Notes: generated from the letters alone by a model not told the origin. 64,000 nucleotides of DNA from Paraburkholderia haematera (GCF_905220975.1 NZ_CAJNBK010000024.1:1-64000), one strand, 5' to 3'. Positions 16,203-25,451 are shown, counted from the stretch's first letter. Program-made: numbers and translations.

Positions 16203-17471
16203 TTAGCTGCCGCCGCCACGACGCATCATGTCGAAGAATTCGGAGTTGCTCTTCGTCTGGCGAATCTTGTCGAGCAGGAATTCCATCGATTCGACTTCGT
16301 CCATGTCGTGAATGAACTTGCGCAGCACCCAGATCTTTTGCAGAACTTCGGGCTTGATCAGCAGTTCTTCACGGCGCGTGCCGGACTTGTTCAGGTTGAT
16401 CGACGGGTAGACGCGCTTTTCAGCAAGGCGACGCTCCAGGTGCACTTCCATGTTGCCGGTGCCCTTGAATTCTTCGTAGATCACGTCGTCCATGCGGCTG
16501 CCGGTTTCGATCAGCGCCGTGCCGATGATGGTCAGCGAGCCGCCTTCCTCGATATTGCGCGCCGCGCCGAAGAAGCGCTTCGGGCGTTGCAGCGCGTTTG
16601 CGTCGACACCACCCGTCAGCACCTTGCCCGAGGCCGGCACGACGGTGTTGTACGCACGCGCGAGACGCGTGATCGAGTCGAGCAGAATCACCACGTCGTT
16701 CTTCATTTCGACGAGGCGCTTGGCTTTTTCGATCACCATTTCGGCGACTTGCACGTGGCGCGCAGCCGGTTCGTCGAATGTGGAGGCGATCACTTCGCCG
16801 GCCACCGAACGCTGCATTTCGGTCACTTCTTCCGGGCGTTCGTCGATCAGCAGCACGAACAGCACGACATCCGGGTGGTTCTGCTTAATTGCGTGCGCAA
16901 TGTGTTGCAGCATCACGGTTTTGCCGGATTTCGGCGACGCAACCAGCAGGCCGCGCTGGCCCTTGCCGATCGGCGCGATCATGTCGATGATGCGGCCCGT
17001 GACGTTTTCCTCGCCACGCATTTCACGTTCGAGCAGCAGCACCTTGTTCGGGTGCAGCGGCGTCAGGTTTTCGAACATGATCTTGTGCTTCGAGGCTTCC
17101 GGCGGCTGGCCGTTGACCTTGTCCACCTTCACCAGCGCGAAATAGCGTTCGCCGTCTTTCGGCGTACGCACTTCGCCTTCGATCGTGTCGCCCGTGTGCA
17201 GGTTGAAGCGGCGGATTTGCGACGGGCTGATGTAAATATCATCCGTGCTGGCGAGATACGAGGTTTCCGGCGAACGCAGGAAGCCGAAGCCGTCCGGCAG
17301 CACTTCGAGCGTGCCATCGCCGAAGATCGTGTCGCCCGTTTTGGCTCGTTTTTTTAGAATGGCAAACATCAATTCCTGCTTGCGCAGGCGGTTTGCACTT
17401 TCGATCTCGAGGCCATTGGCCATCTCGATCAATTCGGACACGTGCAGAGTCTTAAGCTCGGATAAATGCAT
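16203..17471 (-). CDS. rho: Transcription termination factor Rho
   Basis: Hexameric RNA helicase that ends transcription at C-rich untranslated RNA. The 422-aa protein has the N-terminal helical domain (MHLSELKTLHVSELIEMA), the cold-shock-like primary RNA site (DGFGFLRSPETSYLAS, about 60-75), Walker A ASPKSGKT near residue 181, Walker B VVILLDSITRLARA, and the secondary-site loop. Standard length, no insertions. The trxA gene lies upstream in the same direction, a common arrangement. A 250-base leader suggests room for autoregulation, known for rho in other bacteria. Confidence 0.98.
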   Translation of the reverse strand: MHLSELKTLHVSELIEMANGLEIESANRLRKQELMFAILKKRAKTGDTIFGDGTLEVLPDGFGFLRSPETSYLASTDDIYISPSQIRRFNLHTGDTIEGEVRTPKDGERYFALVKVDKVNGQPPEASKHKIMFENLTPLHPNKVLLLEREMRGEENVTGRIIDMIAPIGKGQRGLLVASPKSGKTVMLQHIAHAIKQNHPDVVLFVLLIDERPEEVTEMQRSVAGEVIASTFDEPAARHVQVAEMVIEKAKRLVEMKNDVVILLDSITRLARAYNTVVPASGKVLTGGVDANALQRPKRFFGAARNIEEGGSLTIIGTALIETGSRMDDVIYEEFKGTGNMEVHLERRLAEKRVYPSINLNKSGTRREELLIKPEVLQKIWVLRKFIHDMDEVESMEFLLDKIRQTKSNSEFFDMMRRGGGS

Positions 17472-17568
17472 ACGGAGAACCCGCAGGAGAAGGTGCGACG
17501 AAATGAAATCTGGGAGGAGAGTGAGCGGAACCGCTCAAGGACTTACACGTCTTTTCGACGTTTTGCGG

Positions 17569-17577
17569 ATTCTAGCA
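17569..17577 (-). promoter_or_regulatory. Extended -10 promoter element for rho
   Basis: On the minus strand this reads TGC TAGAAT, an extended -10 box. Transcription would start near 17562 and give a leader of roughly 90 bases before the rho ATG. No strong -35 hexamer is visible. Confidence 0.45.
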
Positions 17578-17628
17578 TAGCACACGCCAATTTCCGCCAG
17601 TGCGGCGGTATGGCATCTTTCTTATCAA

Positions 17629-17652
17629 GCGTGTTGTCGCCGGACAACACGC
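17629..17652 (-). terminator. Hairpin downstream of trxA
   Basis: GCGTGTTGTC (17629-17638) and GACAACACGC (17643-17652) form a perfect 10-bp stem with a 4-base loop, 70 bases after the trxA stop. There is no T-run on the minus strand, so it may be a weak terminator or an mRNA-stabilising end. Confidence 0.45.
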
Positions 17653-17722
17653 CTAAGCCAGCGCGCCTGACGATCTCAAAGGACCCGGAGCGCGCCGATG
17701 CGTCGGGCGCCGCTGCGTTGCT

Positions 17723-18049
17723 TTACAGATTGCCGTCGAGGAACGCGGTGAGTTGCGACTTCGACAGGGCGCCAACTTTCTGCGCGGCGACAGCGCCGTT
17801 CTTGAACAGGATCAACGTGGGGATGCCGCGCACGCCGAACTTGACCGGCGTCGATTGATGTTCGTCGACGTTGATCTTGGCGATTTGCAGGCGATCGGCG
17901 TAATCCTTGGCGACTTCGTCGAGGATCGGCGCGATCATCTTGCACGGACCGCACCATTCAGCCCAGAAATCGAGCAGCACGGGTTTATCGGATTTCACGA
18001 CGTCCTGTTCGAACGATGCGTCGCTAATATGCTTGATTGATTCGCTCAT
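17723..18049 (-). CDS. trxA: Thioredoxin TrxA
   Basis: Cytosolic dithiol-disulfide oxidoreductase that keeps protein cysteines reduced. The 108-aa protein has the active site WCGPC at residues 32-36, the buried Asp (LLDFWAEW), cis-Pro loop RGIPTLILF and normal length. Start ATG 18049 gives MSESIKHISDASF, as in other betaproteobacterial TrxA; upstream codons in frame lack family similarity. Lies upstream of rho in the same direction. Confidence 0.97.
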   Translation of the reverse strand: MSESIKHISDASFEQDVVKSDKPVLLDFWAEWCGPCKMIAPILDEVAKDYADRLQIAKINVDEHQSTPVKFGVRGIPTLILFKNGAVAAQKVGALSKSQLTAFLDGNL

Positions 18050-18506
18050 TGTATGAATACCTCTATCGGTTCGAGGCCCGCCTGAATTGCTCGCCACGAT
18101 ACGTCAAAATCTAGGGAAACTTCCGTTCGCTTTGCCGCAATCGGAGCCTTGCCGGCGCACGCCTGAAAAAGTCGAAAAACCCTTTCGGGAATGTGCTGAA
18201 AGCTCGCGTTTGCGGGTCATCCGTACGGCAGTTTAGCTTAATTCGCTATGCGTTGCCGGTGGTGATAGTACTCATCAAGGGCAGTGGGCCAATGGCTGCC
18301 GGTGAAGTGCCACTACGCCTGCACCACGTTTTAACAACCGCGACGCAACTTATCTGGTGGCTGGCCGCGCAAACTCAAGTGTCCCGAACGCATATTGCCG
18401 GGTGCCACACTATATGATGCGAAGCTCCTGATTCAGCGCGTCGATGTCGGTTTGATCGTATTAACAGTCGCGCGACGGGCCAAGCGATGATAGAATGTTT
18501 CGTGAC
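18050..18506. other. Intergenic region between trxA and ffs
   Basis: No convincing gene. A 74-codon open frame (18193-18417) lacks a ribosome site and family similarity. The region should hold the trxA promoter (minus strand) and the ffs promoter; TAGAAT at 18491-18496 is well placed for the latter, 11 bases before the RNA start. Confidence 0.4.
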
Positions 18507-18596
18507 GGGCCTCCTCGCATGGAGGGATGGTCAACCTGGTCAGGTCGGGAACGAAGCAGCCACAGCCGTTTTCCACCAGTGCCGAGGGTCAGGCTC
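18507..18596 (+). ncRNA. ffs: Signal recognition particle RNA (4.5S)
   Basis: RNA partner of Ffh in co-translational membrane targeting. The conserved domain IV core is present: ACCTGGTCAGGTCGGGAACG followed by AAGCAGCCACAG, as in E. coli 4.5S RNA. The ends GGGCCT (18507-18512) and AGGCTC (18591-18596) pair, closing the hairpin, which sets the length at about 90 nt; the exact ends are estimated. A TAGAAT -10 box lies 11 bases upstream. Its position next to dnaX is as I recall it for Burkholderia. Confidence 0.9.
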
Positions 18597-18821
18597 GTCA
18601 CCTTCCTTTTTTCTGCTTGTCGTTGTCCTGTTTGTCATCCGCGTTTTCGCCGGTCGCATCTCCCCATCCCTGTCTCACCTCGAACGCTGTCAAGCTGACG
18701 TTGCATTGGCGTTTTTCGCGCGCTTCATCTATTTTTTTCTATCGGTCCGTTAGCCTGTTTCAATGAAGCGGCAACACGCGTTCGTGCGCCGTCTCGATTC
18801 GGTTTTGCGCGCCATCGTTAC

Positions 18822-18830
18822 TGATACAAT
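18822..18830 (+). promoter_or_regulatory. Extended -10 box directly before dnaX
   Basis: TG-A-TACAAT at 18822-18830 ends six bases before the dnaX ATG, so a transcript from it would begin at or next to the start codon. The -35 region (about 18803-18808, TTTTGC) is weak. Confidence 0.4.
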
Positions 18831-18836
18831 TTCCGG

Positions 18837-21503
18837 ATGACCTATCAAGTTCTCGCACGCAAATGGCGGCCGAAGGATTTCGCTTCGCTCGTCGGACAGG
18901 AGCACGTGGTGCGCGCGCTCACGCACGCGCTCGACGGTGGCCGTCTGCATCATGCCTATCTGTTTACCGGCACCCGCGGTGTCGGTAAAACCACGCTGTC
19001 GCGCATCTTCGCCAAGGCGCTGAATTGCGAAACCGGCGTGACCTCCACGCCGTGCGGCGTGTGCCGCGCATGCCGCGAGATCGATGAAGGCCGCTTTGTC
19101 GATTATGTCGAGATGGACGCGGCAAGTAATCGCGGTGTCGACGAAATGGCGGCGCTGCTGGAGCGCGCGGTTTACGCGCCGGTCGACGCGCGCTTCAAGG
19201 TCTACATGATCGACGAAGTGCACATGCTGACCAACCACGCGTTCAACGCGATGTTGAAGACGCTGGAAGAGCCGCCTTCGCACGTCAAATTCATTCTCGC
19301 CACCACCGATCCGCAAAAGATTCCGGTCACGGTGCTGTCGCGCTGTCTGCAGTTCAATCTGAAGCAGATGCCGGCCGGGCACATCGTGTCGCATCTCGAG
19401 CATATTCTCGGCGAAGAGAAAGTGCCGTTCGACGCCCAGGCATTGCGCCTGCTCGCGCGCGCGGCCGATGGCTCGATGCGCGACGCGCTCTCGCTGACCG
19501 ACCAGGCGATCGCCTATTCAGCCAATCAGGTGAATGAAGAAGCGGTGCGCGGCATGCTCGGCGCGCTCGATCAAAGCTATCTGATTCGCCTGCTCGACGC
19601 GCTTGCCGACGGTGACGGCGCCGCCGTGCTGGCTGTCGCGGACGAGATGGCCTTGCGCAGCCTGTCGTTTTCGACAGCGCTGCAGGATCTGGCGAGCTTG
19701 TTGCACCGAATCGCCTGGGCGCAGTTCGCGCCGTCGTCGGTGTTAGACGAGTGGCCGGAAGCGGGTGATTTGCGCCGGTTTGCCGAAGCGCTGAGCGCCG
19801 AGCAGGTGCAGTTGTTCTATCAGATTGCGACCATCGGCCGAAGCGAACTGGGTCTCGCGCCCGACGAATACGCCGGTTTTACGATGACGCTGTTGCGCAT
19901 GCTGGCGTTCGAGCCGGCGCCCACGGGTGGCGGTGCGGCTTCGGCGCGTCCGGCAGGGCCGGCGGGGGCCGGGGCAGGTGGTGCGAGGCGTGCCGGCTCG
20001 CCGGCGGTGGCTGCACAACAGGCGGCGGCGCCGTCGCGTGCGGTTGAAGGGGCTGCCGCTATGCCCGCGCGCTCGGCAAATCCAGTGGCGGAAGCGAAGC
20101 TCACCACGCCGGATTCACAGCACCTCGCGTCTGCGGGATCTGCTGAAAAAGCTGACACGCCGAAGCCAACTATTGTTGAAGCGAATGAAGCGGCAATCGC
20201 TTCCGGGTCCGCAGCGGCTTCCGGCGAATCGGGCGTGGCGCCTGCGCCAGCGGCGGCCAACGTCATGGCGGCACCGGCTTTAGCGCCGTGGCAGGAAGCG
20301 CCGTCGGCTGAACCGACTCTGGGCAATCAGGTGTCTGCACCTTCGGACAAGAGCGCGTCCGGAGCAGCCTCGGCGCCCGAAACCACGCACGAGGAGCCGG
20401 CGACCGAAGCGGCCGAAGCAACGAAAGTTGCGGCTGCGCCGGCCTTGGCACCGTGGGACGATGCGCCCGCCGAACCAGCCCCGAACGAATCGCCCGCTGC
20501 AGCCGCCTCCCAGGAATCGGCGCCCGCGTCTTCGCTCGCTGCTGCGGCCGCAGCCGGGTTTGCACGAGTAGAAGAGGCCGCGCCGGCGACGCCCTCGCAA
20601 GAATCGCAACCCGTTGTCGACATCCCGCCGCGCCGTGCAGGCGGCGCGAGCGACGCGCTCAATGTATTGCGCAGCGCCGGCTTGAAAGTGTCGTCTGACC
20701 GTGGCCGCGCCACGGCTGCAGCCGCCGCCAAGCCCGGCGCAGCCCCGGCGACGCCGAAGCCCGCCGCGCCACGCGTTGTCGTCAATGTGCCGACGCCGGG
20801 CGCGCCACGCCGTGCGTCGCCACAAGACGCCGCGCCGGCAACGCGTGCGCCTTCGCCGCAGGCCCAGGAGCAGAACAGTTCCTCAGCTGCGCCGTGGGAC
20901 GACATGCCGCCCGATGAATACATGCCGCTCACGGCAGCGGACGAGGGCTATTACGGCCTGCCGGACGACAACTACATGCCGGTGTTCGACAGCGGGCCCG
21001 ACGACGTCCGCGTGAACGCCGCGCCTGCGCCGACACCCGCGCCGATGGCCGACAAGCGGCCGTTGCCGCCCGCCGTGCCGCTCGATCCGCTGGGTTTTCA
21101 GGGTGACTGGCCCGCGCTTGCCGTCGACCTGCCGCTCAAGGGCATTTCGTATCAACTCGCGTTCAACAGCGAACTGATGGCGCTCGAAGGCAACACGCTC
21201 AAGCTGAACGTGCCGGTGCCCCAGTACGCGGAAGCCTCGCAGGTCGCTAAACTGAAAGCCGCGCTCGCCGACAAGCTCGGCCAGAACGTCGATGTCCTGG
21301 TCGAAGTCGGCCCGGCGCGCCGTACGGCAGCCGCCCACGACGCCGCCATGCGCGCCCAGCGCCAGCAGGAAGCGGAGCGCGAAATCGGCGCTGATCCGTT
21401 CGTGCAGTCGCTGATCCGCGAGTTCGGCGCGAGCATCGTGCCCGGCTCGATTCGCCCCATTGCACAGGACGCCGGCCCGAACGGCGCGCCGTCCGTCCAC
21501 TGA
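18837..21503 (+). CDS. dnaX: DNA polymerase III subunit tau/gamma
   Basis: Clamp-loader ATPase; tau also ties the polymerase cores and helicase together. The 888-aa protein has Walker A GTRGVGKT near residue 45, zinc cysteines (CETGVTSTPCGVCRAC), the DEVHM box and sensor regions, then an Ala/Pro/Ser/Glu-rich linker from about 360 to 720 and a C-terminal tau domain. The linker contains repeated APALAPW-type and APWDD-type blocks. I see no E. coli-like A-AAA-AAG slippery site, so a separate gamma form is not evident. First gene of dnaX-ybaB-recR. No ribosome site is visible before the ATG. Confidence 0.97.
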   Translation: MTYQVLARKWRPKDFASLVGQEHVVRALTHALDGGRLHHAYLFTGTRGVGKTTLSRIFAKALNCETGVTSTPCGVCRACREIDEGRFVDYVEMDAASNRGVDEMAALLERAVYAPVDARFKVYMIDEVHMLTNHAFNAMLKTLEEPPSHVKFILATTDPQKIPVTVLSRCLQFNLKQMPAGHIVSHLEHILGEEKVPFDAQALRLLARAADGSMRDALSLTDQAIAYSANQVNEEAVRGMLGALDQSYLIRLLDALADGDGAAVLAVADEMALRSLSFSTALQDLASLLHRIAWAQFAPSSVLDEWPEAGDLRRFAEALSAEQVQLFYQIATIGRSELGLAPDEYAGFTMTLLRMLAFEPAPTGGGAASARPAGPAGAGAGGARRAGSPAVAAQQAAAPSRAVEGAAAMPARSANPVAEAKLTTPDSQHLASAGSAEKADTPKPTIVEANEAAIASGSAAASGESGVAPAPAAANVMAAPALAPWQEAPSAEPTLGNQVSAPSDKSASGAASAPETTHEEPATEAAEATKVAAAPALAPWDDAPAEPAPNESPAAAASQESAPASSLAAAAAAGFARVEEAAPATPSQESQPVVDIPPRRAGGASDALNVLRSAGLKVSSDRGRATAAAAAKPGAAPATPKPAAPRVVVNVPTPGAPRRASPQDAAPATRAPSPQAQEQNSSSAAPWDDMPPDEYMPLTAADEGYYGLPDDNYMPVFDSGPDDVRVNAAPAPTPAPMADKRPLPPAVPLDPLGFQGDWPALAVDLPLKGISYQLAFNSELMALEGNTLKLNVPVPQYAEASQVAKLKAALADKLGQNVDVLVEVGPARRTAAAHDAAMRAQRQQEAEREIGADPFVQSLIREFGASIVPGSIRPIAQDAGPNGAPSVH

Positions 21504-21565
21504 TTCGCCGCGCCCTGTGGCGCACCCGATTTCCGGATTTCACGCTATCAAGAAGGAGCATGTCC

Positions 21566-21892
21566 ATGATGAAAGGCCAACTCGCCGGGCTGATGAAGCA
21601 GGCCCAGCAGATGCAGGAAAACATGAAGAAGATGCAGGAGCAGCTTGCATTGATCGAAGTCGAAGGACAGTCGGGTGCCGGTCTCGTCAAGGTGACGATG
21701 ACCTGCAAGAACGACGTGCGCCGCGTGTCGATCGATCCGAGCCTGCTCGCCGACGACAAGGACATGCTGGAAGATCTGGTCGCCGCTGCGTTCAACGACG
21801 CCGTGCGCAAGGCCGAGGCCACCGCTCAGGAAAAGATGGGCGGTATGACCTCGGGTCTGCCGCTGCCGCCGGGCTTCAAGCTGCCTTTCTAA
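21566..21892 (+). CDS. ybaB: YbaB/EbfC nucleoid-associated protein
   Basis: Small dimeric DNA-binding protein of the YbaB/EbfC family, typically encoded between dnaX and recR. The 108-aa protein begins MMKGQLAGLMKQAQQMQENM and contains the VEGQSGAGLVKVTMTCKNDVRRVSIDPSLL core (cut here in thought at the conserved glycines) and ends GFKLPF. The ribosome site AAGGAG (21553-21558) is one base from an in-frame ATG at 21560 but seven from ATG 21566, so 21566 is the functional start. Confidence 0.94.
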   Translation: MMKGQLAGLMKQAQQMQENMKKMQEQLALIEVEGQSGAGLVKVTMTCKNDVRRVSIDPSLLADDKDMLEDLVAAAFNDAVRKAEATAQEKMGGMTSGLPLPPGFKLPF

Positions 21893-22077
21893 GCGACATC
21901 GCTGCAAGAAGGGACTCGCGCCGCTGCGTTGAGCGCGGCGTGAGTTGAATAGGCGAGCCGCGCTCGTTCAAACGCTCGCTCCGGCTCGTGCAGGTTTGCA
22001 TCGATGCAGTGCAGTTCGTTCGGTGAGCGCGCGAGGCCGATTCGTTATCGAACTGATCGAAGTAACCGCAGCAGAAG

Positions 22078-22122
22078 TACCCGCAATACCCGCAATACCC
22101 GCAATACCCGCAATACCCGAAG
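22078..22122. repeat. 9-bp tandem repeat, four perfect units plus one diverged
   Basis: TACCCGCAA repeats perfectly from 22078 to 22113, and a fifth unit (22114-22122) differs in its last three bases. It lies in the 296-base gap between ybaB and recR, about 65 bases before the recR ATG. Nothing else is recognisable in that gap. Slippage could change unit number between strains. Confidence 0.9.
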
Positions 22123-22188
22123 CAACCGCAACGCCACCCGCGTACCGGACCCTACCAGGCAACACCCACTTCGACACCGCCGATCCGC

Positions 22189-22785
22189 ATGAAACAACCT
22201 TCCGCCTTGTCGGCGCTCGTCGAAGCGCTGCGCGTGCTACCCGGGGTCGGGCCTAAATCCGCGCAACGCATGGCGTACCACCTGATGCAGCACGACCGCG
22301 ACGGCGCCGAAAAACTCGGGCGCTCGTTGCTGTTCGCGACTGAACATCTGCAGCACTGCGAGAAGTGCAACACCTTTACCGAAGCGCAGATCTGCGAAGT
22401 CTGTCTTGACGAGGAACGCGATCCGGCGTTGTTGTGCGTCGTCGAGACGCCCGCCGACCAGATCATGCTCGAACAGACCATGACCTATCGCGGCCTTTAT
22501 TTCGTGCTGATGGGGCGACTCAGTCCGCTCGACGGCATCGGCCCGAAGGAGATCCATTTCGACCGGTTGGTCAAGCGCGCGTCGGACGGCATCGTCAAGG
22601 AAGTTGTGCTCGCAACCAATTTCACCAATGAAGGCGAGGCCACCGCGCATTACCTCGGGCAGACGCTCAAGGCGCGCGGTCTTGTCGTGACGCGCCTCGC
22701 GCGCGGTGTGCCGGTGGGCGGCGAACTCGAGTACGTCGACGCCGGTACGATCGCCCGTGCGATGCTCGACCGGCGCTCGATGTAG
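22189..22785 (+). CDS. recR: Recombination protein RecR
   Basis: Acts with RecF/RecO to load RecA at gaps. The 198-aa protein has the N-terminal helix-hairpin-helix (LRVLPGVGPKSAQRMAYHL), a C4 zinc finger (CEKCNTFTEAQICEVC, near residues 57-72), the Toprim domain (VVETPADQIMLEQT; GRLSPLDGIGP) and the C-terminal RLARGVPVGGELEYVD motif. Length matches the family. Third gene of dnaX-ybaB-recR; 296 bases separate it from ybaB, including a tandem repeat, so a separate promoter is possible. Confidence 0.97.
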   Translation: MKQPSALSALVEALRVLPGVGPKSAQRMAYHLMQHDRDGAEKLGRSLLFATEHLQHCEKCNTFTEAQICEVCLDEERDPALLCVVETPADQIMLEQTMTYRGLYFVLMGRLSPLDGIGPKEIHFDRLVKRASDGIVKEVVLATNFTNEGEATAHYLGQTLKARGLVVTRLARGVPVGGELEYVDAGTIARAMLDRRSM

Positions 22786-22909
22786 CGCTAAGTCACTGAC
22801 AGCGCCACGTCGTGACGCCTGCCATGCCTGAGCGAGCCGCGCGGGACTGAGCCGCAACGCCGCCCGCCGCCCGCAGCGCCCGGGCAAGAACAGAACACAG
22901 AGGAGACTC

Positions 22910-24136
22910 ATGAGCGTCAATCCTGATCCTAGCGCCACACCTAAAGGCCCGCTTGCCGGCGTCAAGGTGCTCGAGCTCGGTACGCTGATCGCCGGCCCGT
23001 TCGCCGCGCGATTTCTCGGCGAGTTCGGCGCCGATGTCATCAAGATCGAAGATCCGAAAGGCGGCGATCCGCTGCGCAAATGGCGCAAGCTCTATCCGGA
23101 AGTCGGCGGCACGTCCCTATGGTGGGCCGTGCAGGCGCGCAACAAGAAATCCGTCACGATCAATCTGAAAGCCGAAGAAGGCAAGGAGATCGTGCGGCGA
23201 CTGGCGAAAGAAGCCGATATCGTCGTCGAGAATTTCCGGCCGGGGTTATTGGAGAAGCTCGGCCTCGGTTATGACGTCCTGTCGGCGGAGAATCCCGGGC
23301 TCGTGATGGTGCGTCTGTCCGGCTACGGCCAGACCGGGCCGTATCGCGACCGGCCTGGATTCGGCGCGATCGCCGAATCCATGGGCGGTTTGCGTCACAT
23401 CACCGGTTACCCGAATTTACCGCCGCCACGCATCGGCATTTCGATCGGCGATTCGATTGCCGCGTTGCACGGCGTGATTGGCGCACTGATGGCGCTGCAT
23501 CACAAGCAGGTGAACGGCGGCAAAGGGCAGGTGGTCGACGTCGCGCTGTACGAGGCGGTCTTCAACATGATGGAGAGCGTGGTGCCGGAGTACGGCGTGT
23601 ACGGCATGGTGCGCGAGCGCACCGGCGCGTCGCTGCCGGGCATCGTGCCGTCGAACACGTATCCTTGCCGCGACGGCAGCATTGTCATTGGCGGCAATAG
23701 CGACCCGATCTTCAAGCGTTTAATGATCGCTATCGAGCGCGAAGACCTGGCGAACGATCCAGGCTTGGCGCACAACGACGGCCGCGTGCCGCGCACCCAG
23801 GAAATTGACGGCGCGATCGCCGCGTGGCTCGCCACGCGCACCATCGACGAAGCGCTCACCGTGCTGAACGCCGCCGACGTGCCAGTCGGCCGTATTTACA
23901 GCGTCGCGGACATGTTCACCGATCCGCAATTCATGGCGCGCCAGATGATCCAGCGCTTCAAATGGCAGGACGGTCAGGAAATCACGCTGCCGTCGGTCAC
24001 GCCGAAGCTGTCGGAAACCCCCGGCGAAACGCGCTGGTTAGGCCCGGAACTGGGTGAACATACCGATGAAGTCCTGCAATCGCTAGGTTACGATTCCGAC
24101 CACATTGCCAGATTGCATGCGCAACAGATTGTGTGA
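22910..24136 (+). CDS. CaiB/BaiF family (type III) CoA-transferase
   Basis: Moves CoA between carboxylic acids through an enzyme-bound anhydride. The 408-aa protein has the N-terminal KVLELGTLIAGPFAARFLGEFGADVIKIE pattern (split by glycines), the RNKKSVTINLK segment and the catalytic aspartate in GISIGDSIAAL near residue 182. GAGGAG precedes the ATG by a good distance. The substrate cannot be read; succinyl-CoA-dependent carboxylate activation is typical. It stands alone and ends at a strong terminator shared with the convergent oxidoreductase gene. Confidence 0.92.
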   Translation: MSVNPDPSATPKGPLAGVKVLELGTLIAGPFAARFLGEFGADVIKIEDPKGGDPLRKWRKLYPEVGGTSLWWAVQARNKKSVTINLKAEEGKEIVRRLAKEADIVVENFRPGLLEKLGLGYDVLSAENPGLVMVRLSGYGQTGPYRDRPGFGAIAESMGGLRHITGYPNLPPPRIGISIGDSIAALHGVIGALMALHHKQVNGGKGQVVDVALYEAVFNMMESVVPEYGVYGMVRERTGASLPGIVPSNTYPCRDGSIVIGGNSDPIFKRLMIAIEREDLANDPGLAHNDGRVPRTQEIDGAIAAWLATRTIDEALTVLNAADVPVGRIYSVADMFTDPQFMARQMIQRFKWQDGQEITLPSVTPKLSETPGETRWLGPELGEHTDEVLQSLGYDSDHIARLHAQQIV

Positions 24137-24165
24137 GTGCAGGGTTCGGCAAGCCCAGGTCCAGC

Positions 24166-24203
24166 AAAAACGGCGCGCGGTTCTAGAACCGCGCGCCGTT
24201 TTT
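24166..24203. terminator. Bidirectional terminator
   Basis: A 38-base perfect palindrome: A5 then CGGCGCGCGGTT, centre CTAG, the mirrored arm and T5. It lies between the convergent CoA-transferase and quinone oxidoreductase genes and can terminate both. Confidence 0.92.
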
Positions 24204-24249
24204 ATTTGTCGCTCACTGAAGCGTATGTCGAGCTCGCCAGAACTCGCGG

Positions 24250-25224
24250 TCAAGGCGTAATCACAATCTTCCCGATCACCCGGCGTTCCGCCATATCGCG
24301 CAGCGCGCGTCCGGTGTCTTCGAGCGGATAACGTTCCGACACGTAGGGCTTGAGTTTGCCTTCGCCGATCCAGCCGGTCATCTGATCGAACGCGGCGTGG
24401 TTGTGCTGGGGCTCGCGTTTTGCAAAGTCGCCCCAGAATACGCCGACCAGACTTGCGCCTTTGAGCAGCGTCAGGTTGAGCGGCAACTTCGGAATCTCGC
24501 CGTTTGCAAAGCCAACTACCAGATAACGCCCGCGCCAGCCGATGCTGCGAAACGCCGGCTCTGCATACACACCGCCAACCGGATCGTAGATCACGTCCGG
24601 ACCCCGGCCGTCGGTCAGCGCCTTGATGCGCTCGCGCAGGTCTTCGGTGCTGTAATTAATGGTGGCGTCCGCGCCGTGCTTCACGCAGGTGGCGAGCTTC
24701 TCGTCGGTCGACGCCGCCGCAATCACACGCGCGCCGAGTGCCTTACCGATCTCGACCGCGGCGAGGCCGACACCGCCCGCCGCGCCCAACACCAGCATCG
24801 TCTCGCCGGCCTTCAACTGACCGCGATCGACCACCGCGTGATGCGAAGTGCCATAGGCGAGCGTGAACGCGGCGGCCAGCTCGAAATCGACGCCGTCCAC
24901 CAGCGGCACGCACGCCGTGACCGGTGCCAGCGCCTGCTCGGCAAACCCGCCCGAGCCGGTAAATGCGACCACGCGCGAGCCCGTCTTGAACAGTGTCACC
25001 CCGGCGCCAACCGCGCGCACGACGCCCGCGACTTCCGAGCCAGGCGTAAAGGGCAGGGGCGGTTTGAACTGGTATTTGTTCTCGATGATCAACACATCGG
25101 GAAAGTTGACGGCTGCGGCTTTGACGTCGATCACGACGTGGCCCGGCGGCGGTTCGAGGTCAGGCAGATTTTCAACGACCAGGCTCTCCGGCGGCCCGTA
25201 TTGATTACAGCGAATCGCGCGCAT
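24250..25224 (-). CDS. NADPH:quinone oxidoreductase-family (MDR) protein
   Basis: Zinc-free medium-chain dehydrogenase/reductase of the QOR type, 324 aa. Features: N-terminal GroES-like domain (VKAAAVNFPDVLIIENKYQ, PFTPGSEVAGVV), NADP-binding motif GAAGGVGLAAVE near residue 148, and DPVGGVYAEPAFRS. No catalytic zinc ligands. It may reduce quinones or enals, but the substrate is unknown. Start ATG 25224 has GGAG eight bases upstream and gives the family start MRAIRCNQYGPPE; the frame extends 55 codons upstream without similarity. It is divergent from surE. Confidence 0.9.
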   Translation of the reverse strand: MRAIRCNQYGPPESLVVENLPDLEPPPGHVVIDVKAAAVNFPDVLIIENKYQFKPPLPFTPGSEVAGVVRAVGAGVTLFKTGSRVVAFTGSGGFAEQALAPVTACVPLVDGVDFELAAAFTLAYGTSHHAVVDRGQLKAGETMLVLGAAGGVGLAAVEIGKALGARVIAAASTDEKLATCVKHGADATINYSTEDLRERIKALTDGRGPDVIYDPVGGVYAEPAFRSIGWRGRYLVVGFANGEIPKLPLNLTLLKGASLVGVFWGDFAKREPQHNHAAFDQMTGWIGEGKLKPYVSERYPLEDTGRALRDMAERRVIGKIVITP

Positions 25225-25439
25225 CGTGTCTCCATATCGATCAGGGTCCCTGAAGGGCACTTCCCTCAGGGCGTCGCAACTATTCTGAGTGTAAAACAAT
25301 CCGCACGACCGTGCGTTTTTATTGTTTGAGGCCGGGTGCCTGCGCGGTCGGTACCCGTCGGCGCGGAGCCCGGCGCGTGTGCTTTGCATGTGATGCGTGC
25401 ACTGCCTGCTGTGTCGTTCGCGTGCCTTCTTTCCTCGGT

Positions 25440-25445
25440 TACAAT
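25440..25445 (+). promoter_or_regulatory. -10 box six bases before surE
   Basis: TACAAT lies at 25440-25445 and the surE ATG at 25452, the same six-base spacing as at dnaX. The -35 region is weak (TTCGCG near 25417). A transcript from here would start at the ATG. Confidence 0.4.
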
Positions 25446-25451
25446 CGCCGC

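Noticed and set aside
16098..17357. 419-codon open frame antisense to rho
   Set aside because: Mirror of the rho gene, with high Arg/His/Phe content and no family similarity.
18193..18417. 74-codon frame between trxA and ffs
   Set aside because: No ribosome site, no similarity, and unusual composition; the region is better explained as promoter space.
18461..18466. TTAACA as the -35 box for ffs
   Set aside because: It is 24 bases from the TAGAAT box, too far for a sigma-70 promoter.
20149..20165. Run of five A in dnaX as a possible gamma frameshift site
   Set aside because: In frame it reads GAA AAA GCT, not an A-AAA-AAG slippery heptamer; no stimulatory structure was evident.
21945..22256. 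103-codon frame with a Val-Pro-Ala-Ile repeat overlapping recR
   Set aside because: Produced by the 9-bp tandem repeat; overlaps the recR start and has no ribosome site.
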